DNA from: Paenibacillus sp. GP183
Lineage (GTDB): Bacteria; Bacillota; Bacilli; Paenibacillales; NBRC-103111
Assembly (NCBI RefSeq): GCF_900104695.1
Contig: NZ_FNSW01000001.1
Span: 2,108,001 to 2,172,000, forward strand
Reading direction: 5' to 3'
DNA: 64,000 bases
In this document: piece by piece, positions 27,204 to 37,887 of the stretch
Layout of the letters: each line of letters starts with the position of its first letter
Position numbering within the stretch: position 1 is the stretch's first letter
Notes under the pieces: generated by a model
What the model saw: the letters and a program-made list of their open reading frames with translations, nothing else
What the model was told of the DNA's origin: nothing
The model's database searches: none
Program-made: the position numbers and the translations under genes

Positions 27204-28065
27204 ACGATGCGTTCCTCCCTTCTTCTAAGGTAAACCGTCATAGTTGTCGCCAATACGCCGACTATGATCAATAAATAGACGGATAGGCTTGAAGCGTAGC
27301 TCAACCGGTTTGCGCTAAATCCTTCCCTTACGATCTGATAGGCGATCGTTTCCGTAGATCCTGCTGCTGTGTCAGAACCGCGATACGGTCGTATTCCCGC
27401 ATCATTCCGGTAAACATGAACACAATTCCCATGGTGAAGGATGGCGCCAATAAAGGAAACGTGATGTTGTTGAACTGTGACAAGCGGGAGGCGCCGTCAA
27501 TGCTCGCAGCATCGTAAAGCTCTTTTGGAATCGTCTGAAGACCAGCAAGGTATATGACAATAATAAAACCTGTCGACTGCCAAATGGCGATTCCGGCAAT
27601 CGTCAAGACCGACCATTGCGGATCCCCCAGGAATTGGATTTTTTCGATATTCATGCGCTGCAGCACCATGTTCAACAATCCGTTATAGTTGATAATGCTT
27701 TTCCATATAAATCCGACTGCCACCGGACTAAGCAGCAAAGGAAAGAAGAAAACGGAGCGGTAAAAGTTGGTTAGCTTCCCCTTTTTGTTAAGAAGCACTG
27801 CGAATAAAATGCCGAACGCATTCACGATGATGGTTGAAATGACGGTGATGAAAAGTGTGACGTATAACGCCCGGTGAAATTGTTTGTCTGAAAGGCCCTT
27901 GACAAAATTGTCAAAGCCGACGAAATTCATCTTGCTATTAATACCGTTCCAATCGAAAAAAGCATAATAAAAACAAAGGATTATCGGAATGAGCATAAAA
28001 CAAACATAGATCAATAGTCCGGGAACATACATGAGTGAATAGCTCCGTAAGTCATTTCCTTTCAT
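27200..28065 (-). pseudogene. carbohydrate ABC transporter permease (MalF-type), frameshifted
   Basis: The first 234 or so residues form a normal CUT1 permease with the EAA loop ELYDAASIDGASRLSQFNNITFPLL. After REYDRIAVLTQ the frame is lost near 27359-27374. In another phase it continues AGSTETIAYQIVREGFSANR and ends LRRREERIV, overlapping the next start as ATGA. The missing bases would encode the conserved GGP of TQGGP; a seven-base deletion restores the frame. Confidence 0.88.
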
Positions 28066-28146
28066 ATCTGCACTCCTCTATTCGACATAACAGCAAAGGT
28101 ACATGGGAGCCATGTACCTTTGCCGAAATACTTATCGTGTATGGCT

Positions 28147-29445
28147 TTATTTTTTATGTGACTCCCAGTACGCATCGAGGGAAGCCATTTGATCTTTAAC
28201 CGCCGCGTTGCCAAGCAGTAACGTTTGAGCCACTTTGTTGTACTGATCCTGGATGCCGGATACTGGCACGCTTCCGACCTGATTATTATAGTGGCCGACC
28301 ATTTTCCCCACGCCCGCCATCATGCCTGCCAATTCTTTTTGCAGCGGAGACATATCGTAAGTAATCGGTGTCTTCAGATTGGAGATAAGAGCGTCCGCCT
28401 TCAAGAACTCCTTGCCTACCTCCGGATCGAGCATCATGAATTTGGCAAATTTGATCGCAGCATCAGCTTGCTTGGACGTTTTGGATACGGCGAACAGGCC
28501 CTCGTTGTCGCTCCCTACCATAAATACTTTGCCGTCTTTCGTCGGAATCGGGAACACGCCCACTTCAAAATCCTTTTTCGCCTTCGCCTCGGCAGCCGTA
28601 AACCATACCCCCATCGGATACATCGCTCCATTGCCTTTGAGGAACTCCTGCTCCACATCGGTGTATCCGATGCTTAATGCCCCTTTGTTGAAGTAACCTT
28701 TCTTCACCAAGCCGTCGAAGTAATTGGCAGCCTCGATCCAGTTCGGGTCCGTGAATTTCACTTTGCCGTCGTAACGGTCCGTATACCACTTCTGGTTGTC
28801 TTTGTATATGGTCGGAGAGGCCATCGCTGAAAACGCAAAACCTGCCGTCCAATCTCCGGCCGTGAGAATCGGCGTGAAGCCTTTAGCCTTCAATTTGGCG
28901 CTGGCATCCTCCAATTCGGTCCATGTCTTGGGAATGTTGGTGATACCGGCATCGGCAAACATCTTTTTGTTATAAAACATCAACGACTGCGGCTGGCGCA
29001 CGGCGGAAATGTTGTAGAGCTTGCCGTTAATCATCGAGGAATCGTAATTATTGATTTGTTTGATGTCAGCATCGATAGGTATTTCATGCAGCGCATCCGC
29101 ATCGAAAAACAGCTTGATGGTCGCATTCTGGACCACATCCGGGAAATCCCCTGCCGCTAACAGCGTCTTTAAATAGTTGTCCGGAGACCCTTCGTTGGCC
29201 GGCGGCTCGATGCGTTTCACTTTGATGCCCGGATTTTTTTCTTGAAACTTCTTTATCGCGTTATCATAAAACGCGGCTGTCAAATTCGGCGTGATCCAGG
29301 ATTGATAAGTGATTTCCACAGCCTGTTTGCCGGCGTTCTGATTCCCTTGCGTCGTGCTTCCCGGATTCTTGCTGCTTCCGCAGCCAGCCGTGAAAACGGT
29401 CAGGCCCAGTGTGACGGTAAAAAGCGGTTTCAAAAGCTTGTTCAT
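28147..29445 (-). CDS. extracellular carbohydrate-binding lipoprotein of the ABC system
   Basis: A 432-residue solute-binding protein; the start at 29445 follows a GGGGG site. The lipobox FTAGC places Cys near residue 21, anchoring the protein outside the membrane. Type-1 binding-protein features include the KFQEKNPGIKVKRI and GAMYPMGVWFTAAEAKAKKDFEVGVFPIP segments. First gene of the ABC-mannosidase operon and divergent from the two-component genes. The substrate is inferred to be a mannose-containing oligosaccharide. Confidence 0.92.
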   Translation of the reverse strand: MNKLLKPLFTVTLGLTVFTAGCGSSKNPGSTTQGNQNAGKQAVEITYQSWITPNLTAAFYDNAIKKFQEKNPGIKVKRIEPPANEGSPDNYLKTLLAAGDFPDVVQNATIKLFFDADALHEIPIDADIKQINNYDSSMINGKLYNISAVRQPQSLMFYNKKMFADAGITNIPKTWTELEDASAKLKAKGFTPILTAGDWTAGFAFSAMASPTIYKDNQKWYTDRYDGKVKFTDPNWIEAANYFDGLVKKGYFNKGALSIGYTDVEQEFLKGNGAMYPMGVWFTAAEAKAKKDFEVGVFPIPTKDGKVFMVGSDNEGLFAVSKTSKQADAAIKFAKFMMLDPEVGKEFLKADALISNLKTPITYDMSPLQKELAGMMAGVGKMVGHYNNQVGSVPVSGIQDQYNKVAQTLLLGNAAVKDQMASLDAYWESHKK

Positions 29446-29573
29446 GTCGTTTTTCCCCCTTGACAAATCATTATGATAGTTTACATTTTGATTATATAAA
29501 TAGGCAGCTATCAGAACTAGTGGAATAACTAAACATTCACTTCACTAATTAAACCGATTTGAAGGTGACGCCC

Positions 29574-30883
29574 ATGATTAGGCACATGTATAAAAAATAT
29601 GTCGGCAGACACGTTTTCCGAAAGCTCAATGTCCGAATCGGAATTTCGCTCCTTTGCGTATTTTTGCTGATCGGCTTTTTGACCAACTCAAGGTTTTATG
29701 ATTTACTGGAGCAAGGGGAAAAGGAGCAGCTGCTCGTACGGGTGCAAAGAATCTCAGACCAATTTCGCGGAGTGCTGGATCAATTCAAACGCGAGACCAC
29801 GGCATTATACTCGGGAACTGCCCAAACCGTTGGCGCTTACGAGCATTTTTTACCCGGCAACGTGCCGACTTCACCCAAGACCTCTCTGGAAGAAAACCAG
29901 TATTTTTCCAGCCTCATGTCTTTACTGTTAAACCGAATTCCTTCCGCTTCAAGTGTCCTTTTTTACCGCGTCAATGATTCCAAGCTCTATTACAAACCAA
30001 GAAACACGGCTAACGGCTTAAACGAGCGGTTTGATTACGAAAGCTTCTTTTCCGCGCTGCCGAAAAACTATCAGTATCCCCTGGTCGGCAAACTGAACGA
30101 GTTAATGAACAACGAAGATCAGCCGGTTGTTTATATCGTAAATCCAATCTTCGATTTTCAAAGCATTCACCCGAATAAGGTCTACGGATACTTCGTCATA
30201 TGCCTGGATCGCGACATGCTGCTTGGCTTGTTCGATTCCAGCAAATTAACCCGCACTTTCTTTATAACACGCTCGAATCGTTGCGCATGCAGGCGTTGAT
30301 CTTAGGTCACCGGCCTTTGAGCGAAAAGCTGTATAATCTTGGGAGGTTGTATCGTTGGATACTAAAATCGGGGGTCGATACCGTGACCATTCAGGAGGAA
30401 ATTCAATATACCGAGCATTACCTTGATTTATTTATGACCGGTAAATCGAATTCGATTGAACTAACAATCGACACTGAAATCGATATCTCCCAATTTACGA
30501 TGCTAAAGTTCAGTCTGCAGCCGATTGTTGAAAACGCTTTAGTTCACGGCAACCTGGACACCGTCACTCAACCCCGGATTCATATTCGCATTGAGGTCTG
30601 GGAAGGAAGCAATGAATTGTCCATCGACATCCATAACAACGGGAAAGGCTTGCCCCAAGAAGACCAGGACAAATTGAATGAAATCCTGAGCAATCATGAC
30701 TCGCTTCAGCAGCATCACATTGGCTTAAAGAACGTGCATGACCGCATACGCGCTTTCTATGGCAGCCCCTACGGAGTCGTGGTACTGAGGACCAATCCGC
30801 AGGAAGGATTCGGCATTGAAATGAAACTCCCAATCTATCATGAGAGCAGGGATCAACATGACCAAACTATTGATCGTGGATGA
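29574..30883 (+). pseudogene. YesM-type sensor histidine kinase with internal deletion
   Basis: From 29574 the gene encodes a transmembrane segment (about residues 20-40) and an extracellular sensor region up to LLGLFDS. Then, near 30236-30240, it joins in another frame directly to QQINPHFLYNTLESL, the His-kinase box, and an HATPase domain (VENALVHG, NNGKGLP). The second transmembrane helix and HAMP domain of YesM-type kinases are missing. The deletion plus frame change makes this a pseudogene. It would have sensed the binding protein or sugar and phosphorylated the adjacent regulator. Confidence 0.88.
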
Positions 30884-32460
30884 CGACGAATTTATCCGCA
30901 CCGGCATCGGTCATCTTGTGGATTGGAGTGAGCTCGGGGTGGAGCTCGCCGGCTTCGCCAAGAGCGGCAATGAAGCTTACGCCTTGTTCCTGGAAAAGCA
31001 GCCCGAAATTATTTTGACTGACATCAAAATGCCCGACGGAAACGGCTTGGAGTTGATCGAGAAAATTCGGCAAAAGGACTGGGGTACGCAGATTGTCGTA
31101 TTGAGCGGCTATGATGACTTCAACTATGTGCGGCAAGCAATGAAATTTCAGGTCGAAGATTATTTGCTGAAGCCGGTCGATGCCGACTAGCTGATCGAAA
31201 TTGTGAAAAGCTGCGTGAACGACGTGGAGTCGGTGCGGGTTAACGAGAAAGCGGAGAAAGAATCGTTTCAACTGCTCCGCAACAATTTGCTGAACCGCTG
31301 GGTGGAAAACCGAATCGATGAAGAGCAGCTGAAAGACAAGTTGGGCTTCTTCCAAATAGACTTGCGGCAATACGGTTCCTTTCAGACGGCAGTTATTCAT
31401 TGGACCGATTTGCACGAGCCGGAAATCAGCGAAAGTGAGAAGCAGTTTCGATCGTTCGCCATCCACAACAGTTTAGAAGAAGCGTTGCGCGTCGAAGGTA
31501 AAGGTCTATGTTTTCTTAATGCAGACAAGCAAATTGTTTGTATATTCATGGGGCCTTCGGGCGAAGGAGCCTCGTTTACCGACAACAATATTCGATGGCT
31601 GCAGGAGAAAGCCCAGCATATCTCATCGCGGTTAAAGACACCGTTTTACGCCGCAATGGGCTCCGTCTCCGTCAATGTACAAACCGTTCACTGTTCCTAC
31701 AAAGATGCAGTACGCGTTCTGCATGTTCTGCCGTTAACGGGGCCGTCCCTTTGCGTAGACTCACACTATTCGGATGAGGCAATCGGCGGATTGCCCAGTC
31801 TCACCGAACGTGAAATGATTATTTCCAGCTTAATGTCCGGCGGCTCCGAGCAATGGACGGTATCATTCGACGTCGATTTCCGCTGGGCGGGGCTGCAAGA
31901 CGATCCGATCTCGGCAGCCAAGTACGTGGCGGCTAAGTGGATCGTTCTTATTCGACAAACCGTACAGCAATTGAAGCTCCATTCGCAGGACCCGTTCCTC
32001 GAAGCCGATTTGTATAGCCGGTTGTCCGGAAAGCACAATTTGCCGGAGGTTAAACTATATCTTCAGTCCATATTGCAGCGATTAGAAAAGACGATCCATC
32101 AACACATCCATAGAAAAAGAAACCCCTTGGTGGACGAGCTCGTTTCCTACATCCACAAACATTTCGACCAGGAAATGTCGCTGCAGATGCTTGCCCATAA
32201 AATGAACGTCAACAACATTTATTTGGGCCGCCTGTTCAAAGAGGAGCTCGGCATGCTGTTCAGCGACTACGTGACGCATGGAGGAAGCTAAGAAGCTGTT
32301 GCGTGAAACTCATTTAAAAGCATCGGAAGTCGCTTATAGGGTGGGCTTTACTGATCCGAATTACTTTTTCCGCAAGTTCAAGCAGCTCAGCAGCTTGTCA
32401 CCTTCGGAATATCGCAAGCTCCATCAAAACACTCTGCCTCATGAAATAAACGCCTACTAA
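30858..32460 (+). pseudogene. YesN-type AraC response regulator with amber codon and frameshift
   Basis: Receiver domain from MTKLLIVDDDEF with phospho-Asp in ILTDIKMPDG and Lys in YLLKPVDAD. A TAG at 31188-31190 then interrupts it where relatives have an acidic or polar codon; LIEIVKSCVND follows in the same frame. The AraC domain begins LVDELVSYIHKHFDQEMS and is broken again near 32278, after FSDYVT; the rest, MEEAKKLLRETHLKASEVAYRVGFTDPNYFFRKF, is in another phase. Together with the broken kinase this removes control of the mannosidase locus. Confidence 0.88.
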
Positions 32461-33109
32461 CGTTCTCATTATTCACCACCGCTTGTATTAAGGAAAATTT
32501 TCCAGAACTTGTTGTAACCAGGGGACCAAGCGCAACACCGATAAATCTCATACTGCTATATAGCGAGCTAATCGTTCCACGCTGTTTCTTTTCGATACCT
32601 TCGGTAATAAAAGCATCTAGACTCGGAAGTATAATTCCAATTCCGACCCCGCTCACGAATAATACAGCAATAAGAATAAACAGGCTATTGGAGGAACGCA
32701 CCCCAATTAATAACATTGATGCCAGCAGCAAGAGTTCGCCAGTGAAAGTACACCACTTCATCCTTGGTTTGCTCTTACCTACAAACTTACCCGTAATGAA
32801 CGAAGCTAGACAGACCGCACTAAGCGGTATAGCGAGCAATATGCCTTTCCATATGCCTTGAATGCTGTAAGTGTCCTCGAGTATGGAAGACAGATAATAT
32901 AGAAAACCAAAAAGAATAAACATGGCAATGCCGCCAATTGCAAATACGGGATATATCCAAAAGCCTTTTTGAGAAAATATTTCTTTAATGGTTGCAAGGA
33001 AAGCTTTAATAGAGCTGTTGGCTTTGAGCTGTCTCGTGATTAGGTGAGTCGGGCCGACTCGTGGTTCGATTGTTGGCATTATAGATGGCATGTCCTGCCA
33101 GTGACTCAA
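32387..33109 (-). pseudogene. MFS transporter, fragment
   Basis: A 240-residue frame covers the cytoplasmic loop and the C-terminal six-helix half of a major-facilitator drug-efflux-like protein (ITGKFVGKSKPRMKW, VSGVGIGIILPSLDAFITEG, RGTISSLYSSMRFIGVALGPL). The N-terminal half is absent and the last helix runs out into sequence shared with the end of the regulator gene. Both ends are therefore lost. Substrate unknown. Confidence 0.8.
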
Positions 33110-33186
33110 ACGAGATGCAAATTCAATTATATAAAAGTAGTTCCTTTTAACAAAAATTAAGTTTTAAAGTGGTGTTTCATTTAACA

Positions 33187-33205
33187 AACGTTTCCATTAG
33201 CTTAA
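33187..33205. repeat. single CCRTTAGCTTAA motif
   Basis: AACGTTTCCATTAGCTTAA matches the inner motif of the dispersed repeat (compare AAACGTTTCCGTTAGCTGAA at 55246). It stands alone between the MFS fragment and the MocR gene; no paired hairpin is seen. The rest of the 33110-33491 gap holds no recognised gene. Confidence 0.6.
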
Positions 33206-33448
33206 AGACGATCTTGTTCCAAGTTTAAATAAAAGGAATGTTCTGTTCTATTGCAGATTACTTCCATTAAACCAGCTATCTAATTTAACTAATTAAAACT
33301 TAACCATAATGATAAGAGAAAACTCAGCAGAAGAAACTGTCCAAAAACGGATGTTTTGCAACCATCCACTTGTTCAAGGAATAATAAATAATTGTCATCG
33401 TTAGGATAAAAACCGCATCTTTATTTTTGAAAATCAGTGGTATGATAA

Positions 33449-33472
33449 AAAATGAAATTTTTTGTTTCATTT
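33449..33472. promoter_or_regulatory. inverted repeat before the MocR gene
   Basis: AATGAAA and TTTCATT flank TTTTTTG directly upstream of the AAAGGAGG ribosome site. The location fits an autoregulatory operator for the GntR-type domain of the following gene, but this rests only on position. Confidence 0.4.
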
Positions 33473-33491
33473 GAAAGGAGGAGTTGTTGTT

Positions 33492-34931
33492 ATGTGGAAG
33501 CCCGATCGTCAAAGCAAAAAACCAATGTATGAACAAATTGCTGATCATTTGGAACAGAGGATTTCATACGGCGAATTTCCACCAGGCAGTTTACTTCCCT
33601 CTGAGAGAAAATTAGCTGAACAATTAGGGGTAAATCGTAGTACCGTCATATTGGCTTTCGACGAACTTAGGTCGTTGGGTATTATAGAGAGCCGGACTGG
33701 CAGTGGAACGCGAGTCAGCACAACCAAGTGGGGTGTTACACCCAAGCATACGCCGAACTGGAGTCGGTATGCTGAGGGCGGCAGCTTTCTTCCCAATTTG
33801 CCTTTTATGCGAAGGATTCGGGAGGCGCTTACTCAGACCACTTCCCTGATTGATCTCGCAAGCGGCGAACTTTCTGGGGATTTGGCTCCAACTCATGAAA
33901 TAACTATGCTGATGAGCGAGCATCAATATACCTCTTATTTGGGTTACGACAACCCGCAAGGTTATCTTCCTCTCAGAGAGGATCTTGTCTCCTATCTTGA
34001 AAAATATCGGGGCATCCATACGACTGAATCATCAATTTTGATCACATCAGGATCTCAGCAATCACTGTTTCTAATTACTCAGTGTTTATTATCGCCGGGG
34101 GACGCTGTAGCCATTGAGGATCCTTCCTACTGTTATTCTCTACCCATGTTTCAATCTGCGGGGCTTCGTTTGTTCCGACTCCCCGTTGACGAACACGGCA
34201 TCAATCCAGAGGAGGTTCGTTCCTTATATAAAAAACACCACATTAAGATGGTATTTCTAAACCCGAATTTTCAAAATCCTACAGGTACAGTACTTGATAA
34301 AGAGAGGCGCGAACAACTGCTAAACGTTGTTAGCGAATTGGGGTTGCCTATTGTAGAAGATGATCCTTTCAGTTTGACTGCTTATGAGGGAACACCTCCT
34401 TTGCCTCTCAAATCGATGGATACAATCGGCTCTATCATTTATATTGGCTCCTTTTCCAAAATTGCCGCTTCCGGCTTGCGAGTAGGATGGATGGTTGCCC
34501 CTCATTCCATTGTGACAAGGCTGGCAGATGCGAGACAACAAATGGATTTCGGATTAAGCGTGATTCCACAGCAGGTAGCCGCGCAGTTTTTAAAATCTTC
34601 CTATTTTGCTCCTCATCTAGACAGTTTGCGTATGCAGTTACGTTTTAAGAGAGACCAACTAATCGAGTCCTTACGGAAGGAATTGCCTAATTTGGTCCAA
34701 TTCACAATTCCCAATGGGGGATTGCATCTGTGGTGCAGGCTAATCCCTGAAGTTCATGATGGAAAATTGCTGGAAGAAGCAATTAGAAGAGGTGTTGTTT
34801 TCGTACCAGGACGTGTTTATGGTTCGGATTCTGGCTTCGTTCGATTTACTTTTGCAAGGGCACCGACCGATGAAATAGCTACAGGAGTCTCAAGATTTGC
34901 TGAATCGCTGCTTGGGCTAACAAAAGAATAA
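33492..34931 (+). CDS. MocR/PdxR-type regulator (GntR HTH plus aminotransferase domain)
   Basis: The start at 33492 follows AAAGGAGG; product 479 residues. Residues about 10-75 form a GntR winged helix (YEQIADHLEQRI, LPSERKLAEQLGVNRSTV). Residues about 110-470 are a fold-type-I aminotransferase with the PLP-binding region IYIGSFSKIAASGLRVGW (Schiff-base Lys in SK), FLNPNFQNPTG and VEDDPF. MocR proteins sense PLP or amino-acid aldimines and control nearby genes. No divergent partner gene is present, so the target is not evident. Confidence 0.93.
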   Translation: MWKPDRQSKKPMYEQIADHLEQRISYGEFPPGSLLPSERKLAEQLGVNRSTVILAFDELRSLGIIESRTGSGTRVSTTKWGVTPKHTPNWSRYAEGGSFLPNLPFMRRIREALTQTTSLIDLASGELSGDLAPTHEITMLMSEHQYTSYLGYDNPQGYLPLREDLVSYLEKYRGIHTTESSILITSGSQQSLFLITQCLLSPGDAVAIEDPSYCYSLPMFQSAGLRLFRLPVDEHGINPEEVRSLYKKHHIKMVFLNPNFQNPTGTVLDKERREQLLNVVSELGLPIVEDDPFSLTAYEGTPPLPLKSMDTIGSIIYIGSFSKIAASGLRVGWMVAPHSIVTRLADARQQMDFGLSVIPQQVAAQFLKSSYFAPHLDSLRMQLRFKRDQLIESLRKELPNLVQFTIPNGGLHLWCRLIPEVHDGKLLEEAIRRGVVFVPGRVYGSDSGFVRFTFARAPTDEIATGVSRFAESLLGLTKE

Positions 34932-34975
34932 TTTTCCTAGACGGCCCCCATTGAATGGAACAATAATATGAAAGA

Positions 34976-35012
34976 ACCCCTAAACCCTTTTTATCGGATT
35001 AGGGGTAAGTTT
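34976..35012 (+). terminator. terminator, probably bidirectional
   Basis: ACCCCTAA and TTAGGGGT form an eight-base stem between the MocR gene and the convergent small membrane protein gene. Confidence 0.7.
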
Positions 35013-35033
35013 GAACATGTACGGCGCTATAAT

Positions 35034-35255
35034 TTACTTATGCCTTACAATATAAGCAATAAGTGCTAACACAGCAGCACCGAAACATATGATATAGAAT
35101 AAAATTAGTCGCGTCCATTTTGCGTTTGTTTTCGAGAAATAAGTCGGATCCCCTTCTCGATTCGTACGAGACACACCTACTAAAATAGTTCCTAGTACAC
35201 CTATACCCATCAATACGAATATACTGATATAATATAAATTTGACCATGCCTCCAT
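35034..35255 (-). CDS. small two-helix membrane protein (BshB3-contributor-like)
   Basis: A 73-residue protein with AAAGGGG upstream of ATG. Two hydrophobic helices (residues about 8-28 and 48-69) flank VSRTNREGDPTYFSKTNAKWTR. That loop resembles the family annotated as 'BshB3 potential contributor to bacillithiol synthesis'; I recall the pattern but cannot verify it. A role in bacillithiol synthesis is speculative. Confidence 0.72.
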   Translation of the reverse strand: MEAWSNLYYISIFVLMGIGVLGTILVGVSRTNREGDPTYFSKTNAKWTRLILFYIICFGAAVLALIAYIVRHK

Positions 35256-35374
35256 AAGCGAACCCCTTTCTTTGATTTATAGTATTCTATATATGCTCTA
35301 ATCGATTTTCTTTTATTCACCAATTAGTAAAACATCTGGAATTCGTTTAATCCTCATTTGTTCTTTCTATACAA

Positions 35375-36322
35375 TTACAAAAAGCGAACGATGCCTTGTT
35401 TCTTTTCATTAACATGTAATTGGAACACATCAGGACGACTGTAATGACCAACTACATCAAAATCATATCGACTTTGTGTTACCAGGGACATGTTCAAATC
35501 CGCGACAATAAGCCCTTCACGGTCATATAACGGACCTGCAATATATTCACCGAGCGGCCCTACTACAGCGCTTCCTCCCCGAGACAAAATATCCGGTTCT
35601 TGTGAGATTTCTTCATAGCAGGCTAAATCTTTAGGATACGTGTCTTTAGTTACAAATTGGTTTCCTGACACTACAAAGCAACGTCCTTCGCAGGCTATAT
35701 GCTGCAAAGTCGCCTGCCATGTATCCCTGGCATCTGCTGTAGGCGTGATCAAAATATCAATACCTTTGGCGTACATCGCTGCTCGAGCAAGAGGCATGTA
35801 ATTCTCCCAGCAGATCAAACCGCCTATTTTTCCGAAGGGTGTAACGATAACCGTTAATGTACTTCCGTCTCCTTGTCCCCACAATAACCGCTCCGCCCCG
35901 GTAGGCATCAATTTACGATGTTTTCCGAGCAAGGAACCGTCAGGCCCGAAATATACAATTGAGTTATAAAGGGTCGATTTACTGAACTCTGAATCTCTCT
36001 CAACAACGCCAATAACCAAGTAAACACCGGATTCTTTTGCAATTGCACCCAAAATATCGGTGTCGCTACCTGGAATAAAAATAGAACTTTCCAAATACCG
36101 TTCCCAATCTTTACGGCCATTCGAATTTCGGCTGCCTACCCTTGTGCCCAAAAACATTCCTCTTGGATATCCAGATAGGAACACTTCCGGAAAAACGATA
36201 AGTTTAGCTTCTTGAGCAGCTGCATCTTTAGTCCAGCTTTCGATCTTTGTTAGGGCTGAAGCTTTATTGAATAAAATCGGTGACGATTGAACTACAGCTA
36301 CACGAACATTGTTTTCCTTCAT
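35375..36322 (-). CDS. nitrilase / carbon-nitrogen hydrolase
   Basis: A 315-residue cytoplasmic enzyme starting at MKENNVRVAVVQ behind GAGGG. The catalytic triad is clear: Glu in FPEVFLSGYP, Lys in GKHRKLMPTGAERL and Cys in GLICWENYMP. The size and the LMPTGAERLLWGQGDGS region are those of true nitrilases, which convert nitriles to carboxylates and ammonia, rather than of amidases. No aldoxime dehydratase gene is intact upstream. Confidence 0.92.
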   Translation of the reverse strand: MKENNVRVAVVQSSPILFNKASALTKIESWTKDAAAQEAKLIVFPEVFLSGYPRGMFLGTRVGSRNSNGRKDWERYLESSIFIPGSDTDILGAIAKESGVYLVIGVVERDSEFSKSTLYNSIVYFGPDGSLLGKHRKLMPTGAERLLWGQGDGSTLTVIVTPFGKIGGLICWENYMPLARAAMYAKGIDILITPTADARDTWQATLQHIACEGRCFVVSGNQFVTKDTYPKDLACYEEISQEPDILSRGGSAVVGPLGEYIAGPLYDREGLIVADLNMSLVTQSRYDFDVVGHYSRPDVFQLHVNEKKQGIVRFL

Positions 36323-36342
36323 TTTGTTACCCTCACTTCCAG

Positions 36343-36462
36343 TCAAATCTTTAATTTTTGAACCCTGCCATGAGAATTAATTTCATCATAATATTGTCCG
36401 GGATAAATGTAACCATCCATTTTGTACCGTTGTGCCCCATCCAATATGATTACATTGGCAGG
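36343..36462 (-). pseudogene. short coding remnant upstream of nitrilase
   Basis: A minus-strand frame reads ANVIILDGAQRYKMDGYI followed by YPGQYYDEINSHGRVQKL and stops 20 bases before the nitrilase start. The composition looks protein-like but no start codon with a ribosome site is present and a stop lies just upstream. It may be the end of a lost operon partner; the family is unknown. Confidence 0.3.
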
Positions 36463-36644
36463 CTAAAAATTTAAATATACAAATTCATAATATGCCCAAA
36501 TGTATAGCATGAAATTGCTACCTAGCAAGTAAAGATCTAATAGATTCGATCAGATAAACATTGGATGGTCCAAAAAATCAATGTAAAATAAATAAAAACG
36601 CACACTCTAATACCGCGGCGTGCGTTCACATTTGTAAATTCCAA

Positions 36645-36681
36645 TAACAAACTTTATTTCCACTAACGAACTTTATTTTCC
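36645..36681. repeat. left arm of an imperfect outer inverted repeat
   Basis: AACAAACTTTATTTCC then ACTAACGAACTTTATTTTC is an imperfect inverted match to 37851-37887. A related direct-repeat unit, GAAAATAAAGATCTTTAAT, occurs at about 36708-36726. The pair encloses the IS1595 element and looks like the ends or recombinase-binding iterons of an older element. Confidence 0.6.
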
Positions 36682-36763
36682 CTCACCATCTCCATTTCAT
36701 GATGTGGGAAAATAAAGATCTTTAATCAAGATGTTGATTAATAAGGTTTTTCAAATAGAAAAT

Positions 36764-37776
36764 TTGAATATCAAGTTGTTTCAGCAAGGTCTTTAAATAC
36801 GAACATTTGTTTGATATAATAAATACAAACGAATGTTCGGGAGTGATTGGCGTGGCTCAACAAGAAACGATGACGCTTAAGAGGTTTCAAGAGAAGTTTA
36901 ATACGGAACAAGCATGTCACGATCATCTGTTCCAGATTCGTTGGCCCGAAGGGTTTTGCTGTCCGAAATGCCAAAGCCAATCGTTCTATTTCCTAGAGAC
37001 GCGGAAGCTTTACCAGTGTATGGCTTGTAAGCATCAAACTTCCGTGACGGCCGGTACCATTATGCATAAAACGCACACGCCTTTGTTGACCTGGTTTTGG
37101 GCGATCTTTTTAATGGCCCATGATAAACGCGGCATCTCTGCAACCTATATCGCTCGAGAACTTGAATTGACCTATCCGACAGCCTGGTTGCTCCTTCAGA
37201 AAGTCAGGAAAGCTATGGGTGATCGCGATGCCAACTATCGACTGGCCGGCTTGGTTGAACTCGATGATGCCTTTTTTGGTGCACCAACAGAAGGCGGCAA
37301 ACGCGGTCGTGGCACCGAACAAACGCCCGTGCTCGTAGGTGTTTCACTCAACAAACAGGGAGCACCGCAATACGTCAAGATGCAAGTGATTCCGGATGTA
37401 AAAGGGAAAACGCTGATCGATTTTGCACAGCGTCATATCGATCCCGGCGCAACGATCAGTAGCGACGCTTACCATTCTTACAACGCGCTTGCGAAAGAAT
37501 ACAACCACCAGCCGCTCAAATTCAACGTCAAAGAAAACCCGGATCATTTGAAGTGGCTTCATACGATGATCTCAAACGCCAAAGCTTCTATTGGCGGTAC
37601 GTTTCACGGCTTGGCACCCAAGCATCTGCAAGCCTACTTGAATTTTGCTTCCGTACCAACCGCAGACAGTTTGAAGGACAACTGTTCAATCGGCTTTTAT
37701 CTGCTTGTATTTCTACCGATACCATTACTTACCAGGAACTTACCATATGACGATGCGGAGCTAACTTGATATTCAA
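36764..37776 (+). mobile_element. IS1595-family insertion sequence
   Basis: About 1.01 kb with perfect 14-base terminal inverted repeats (TTGAATATCAAGTT at 36764-36777, its complement at 37763-37776) and the flanking direct repeat AATAGAAAAT (36754-36763, 37777-37786). The contained transposase gene identifies the family. Confidence 0.9.
36852..37750 (+). pseudogene. IS1595-family transposase, frameshifted
   Basis: GTG at 36852 follows CGGGAG. The protein has an N-terminal zinc ribbon (CPKC...CMAC) and an ISXO2-type DDE domain (LVELDDAFFGAP, TISSDAYHSYN). Near 37636 the frame is lost after HLQAYL; another phase continues EFCFRTNRRQFEGQLFNRLL and ends YQELTI. A single lost base in TACCTT explains the shift, so the element is probably immobile on its own. 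Confidence 0.88.
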
Positions 37777-37850
37777 AATAGAAAATATCCACTCTAAAAT
37801 AAATAAGTTTTTTAATGAAACCATACTTCCCAAAAAATATCATAATTGTT

Positions 37851-37887
37851 CAGAAAATAAAGTTCTTTAATGAGACTAAAACTTTGT
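37851..37887. repeat. right arm of the imperfect outer inverted repeat
   Basis: GAAAATAAAGTTCTTTAAT then GAGACTAAAACTTTGTT mirrors the left arm at 36645-36681. GAAAATAAAG-TCTTTAAT also occurs in direct orientation inside the left flank, so the sites form an iteron-like set around the IS. Confidence 0.6.
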
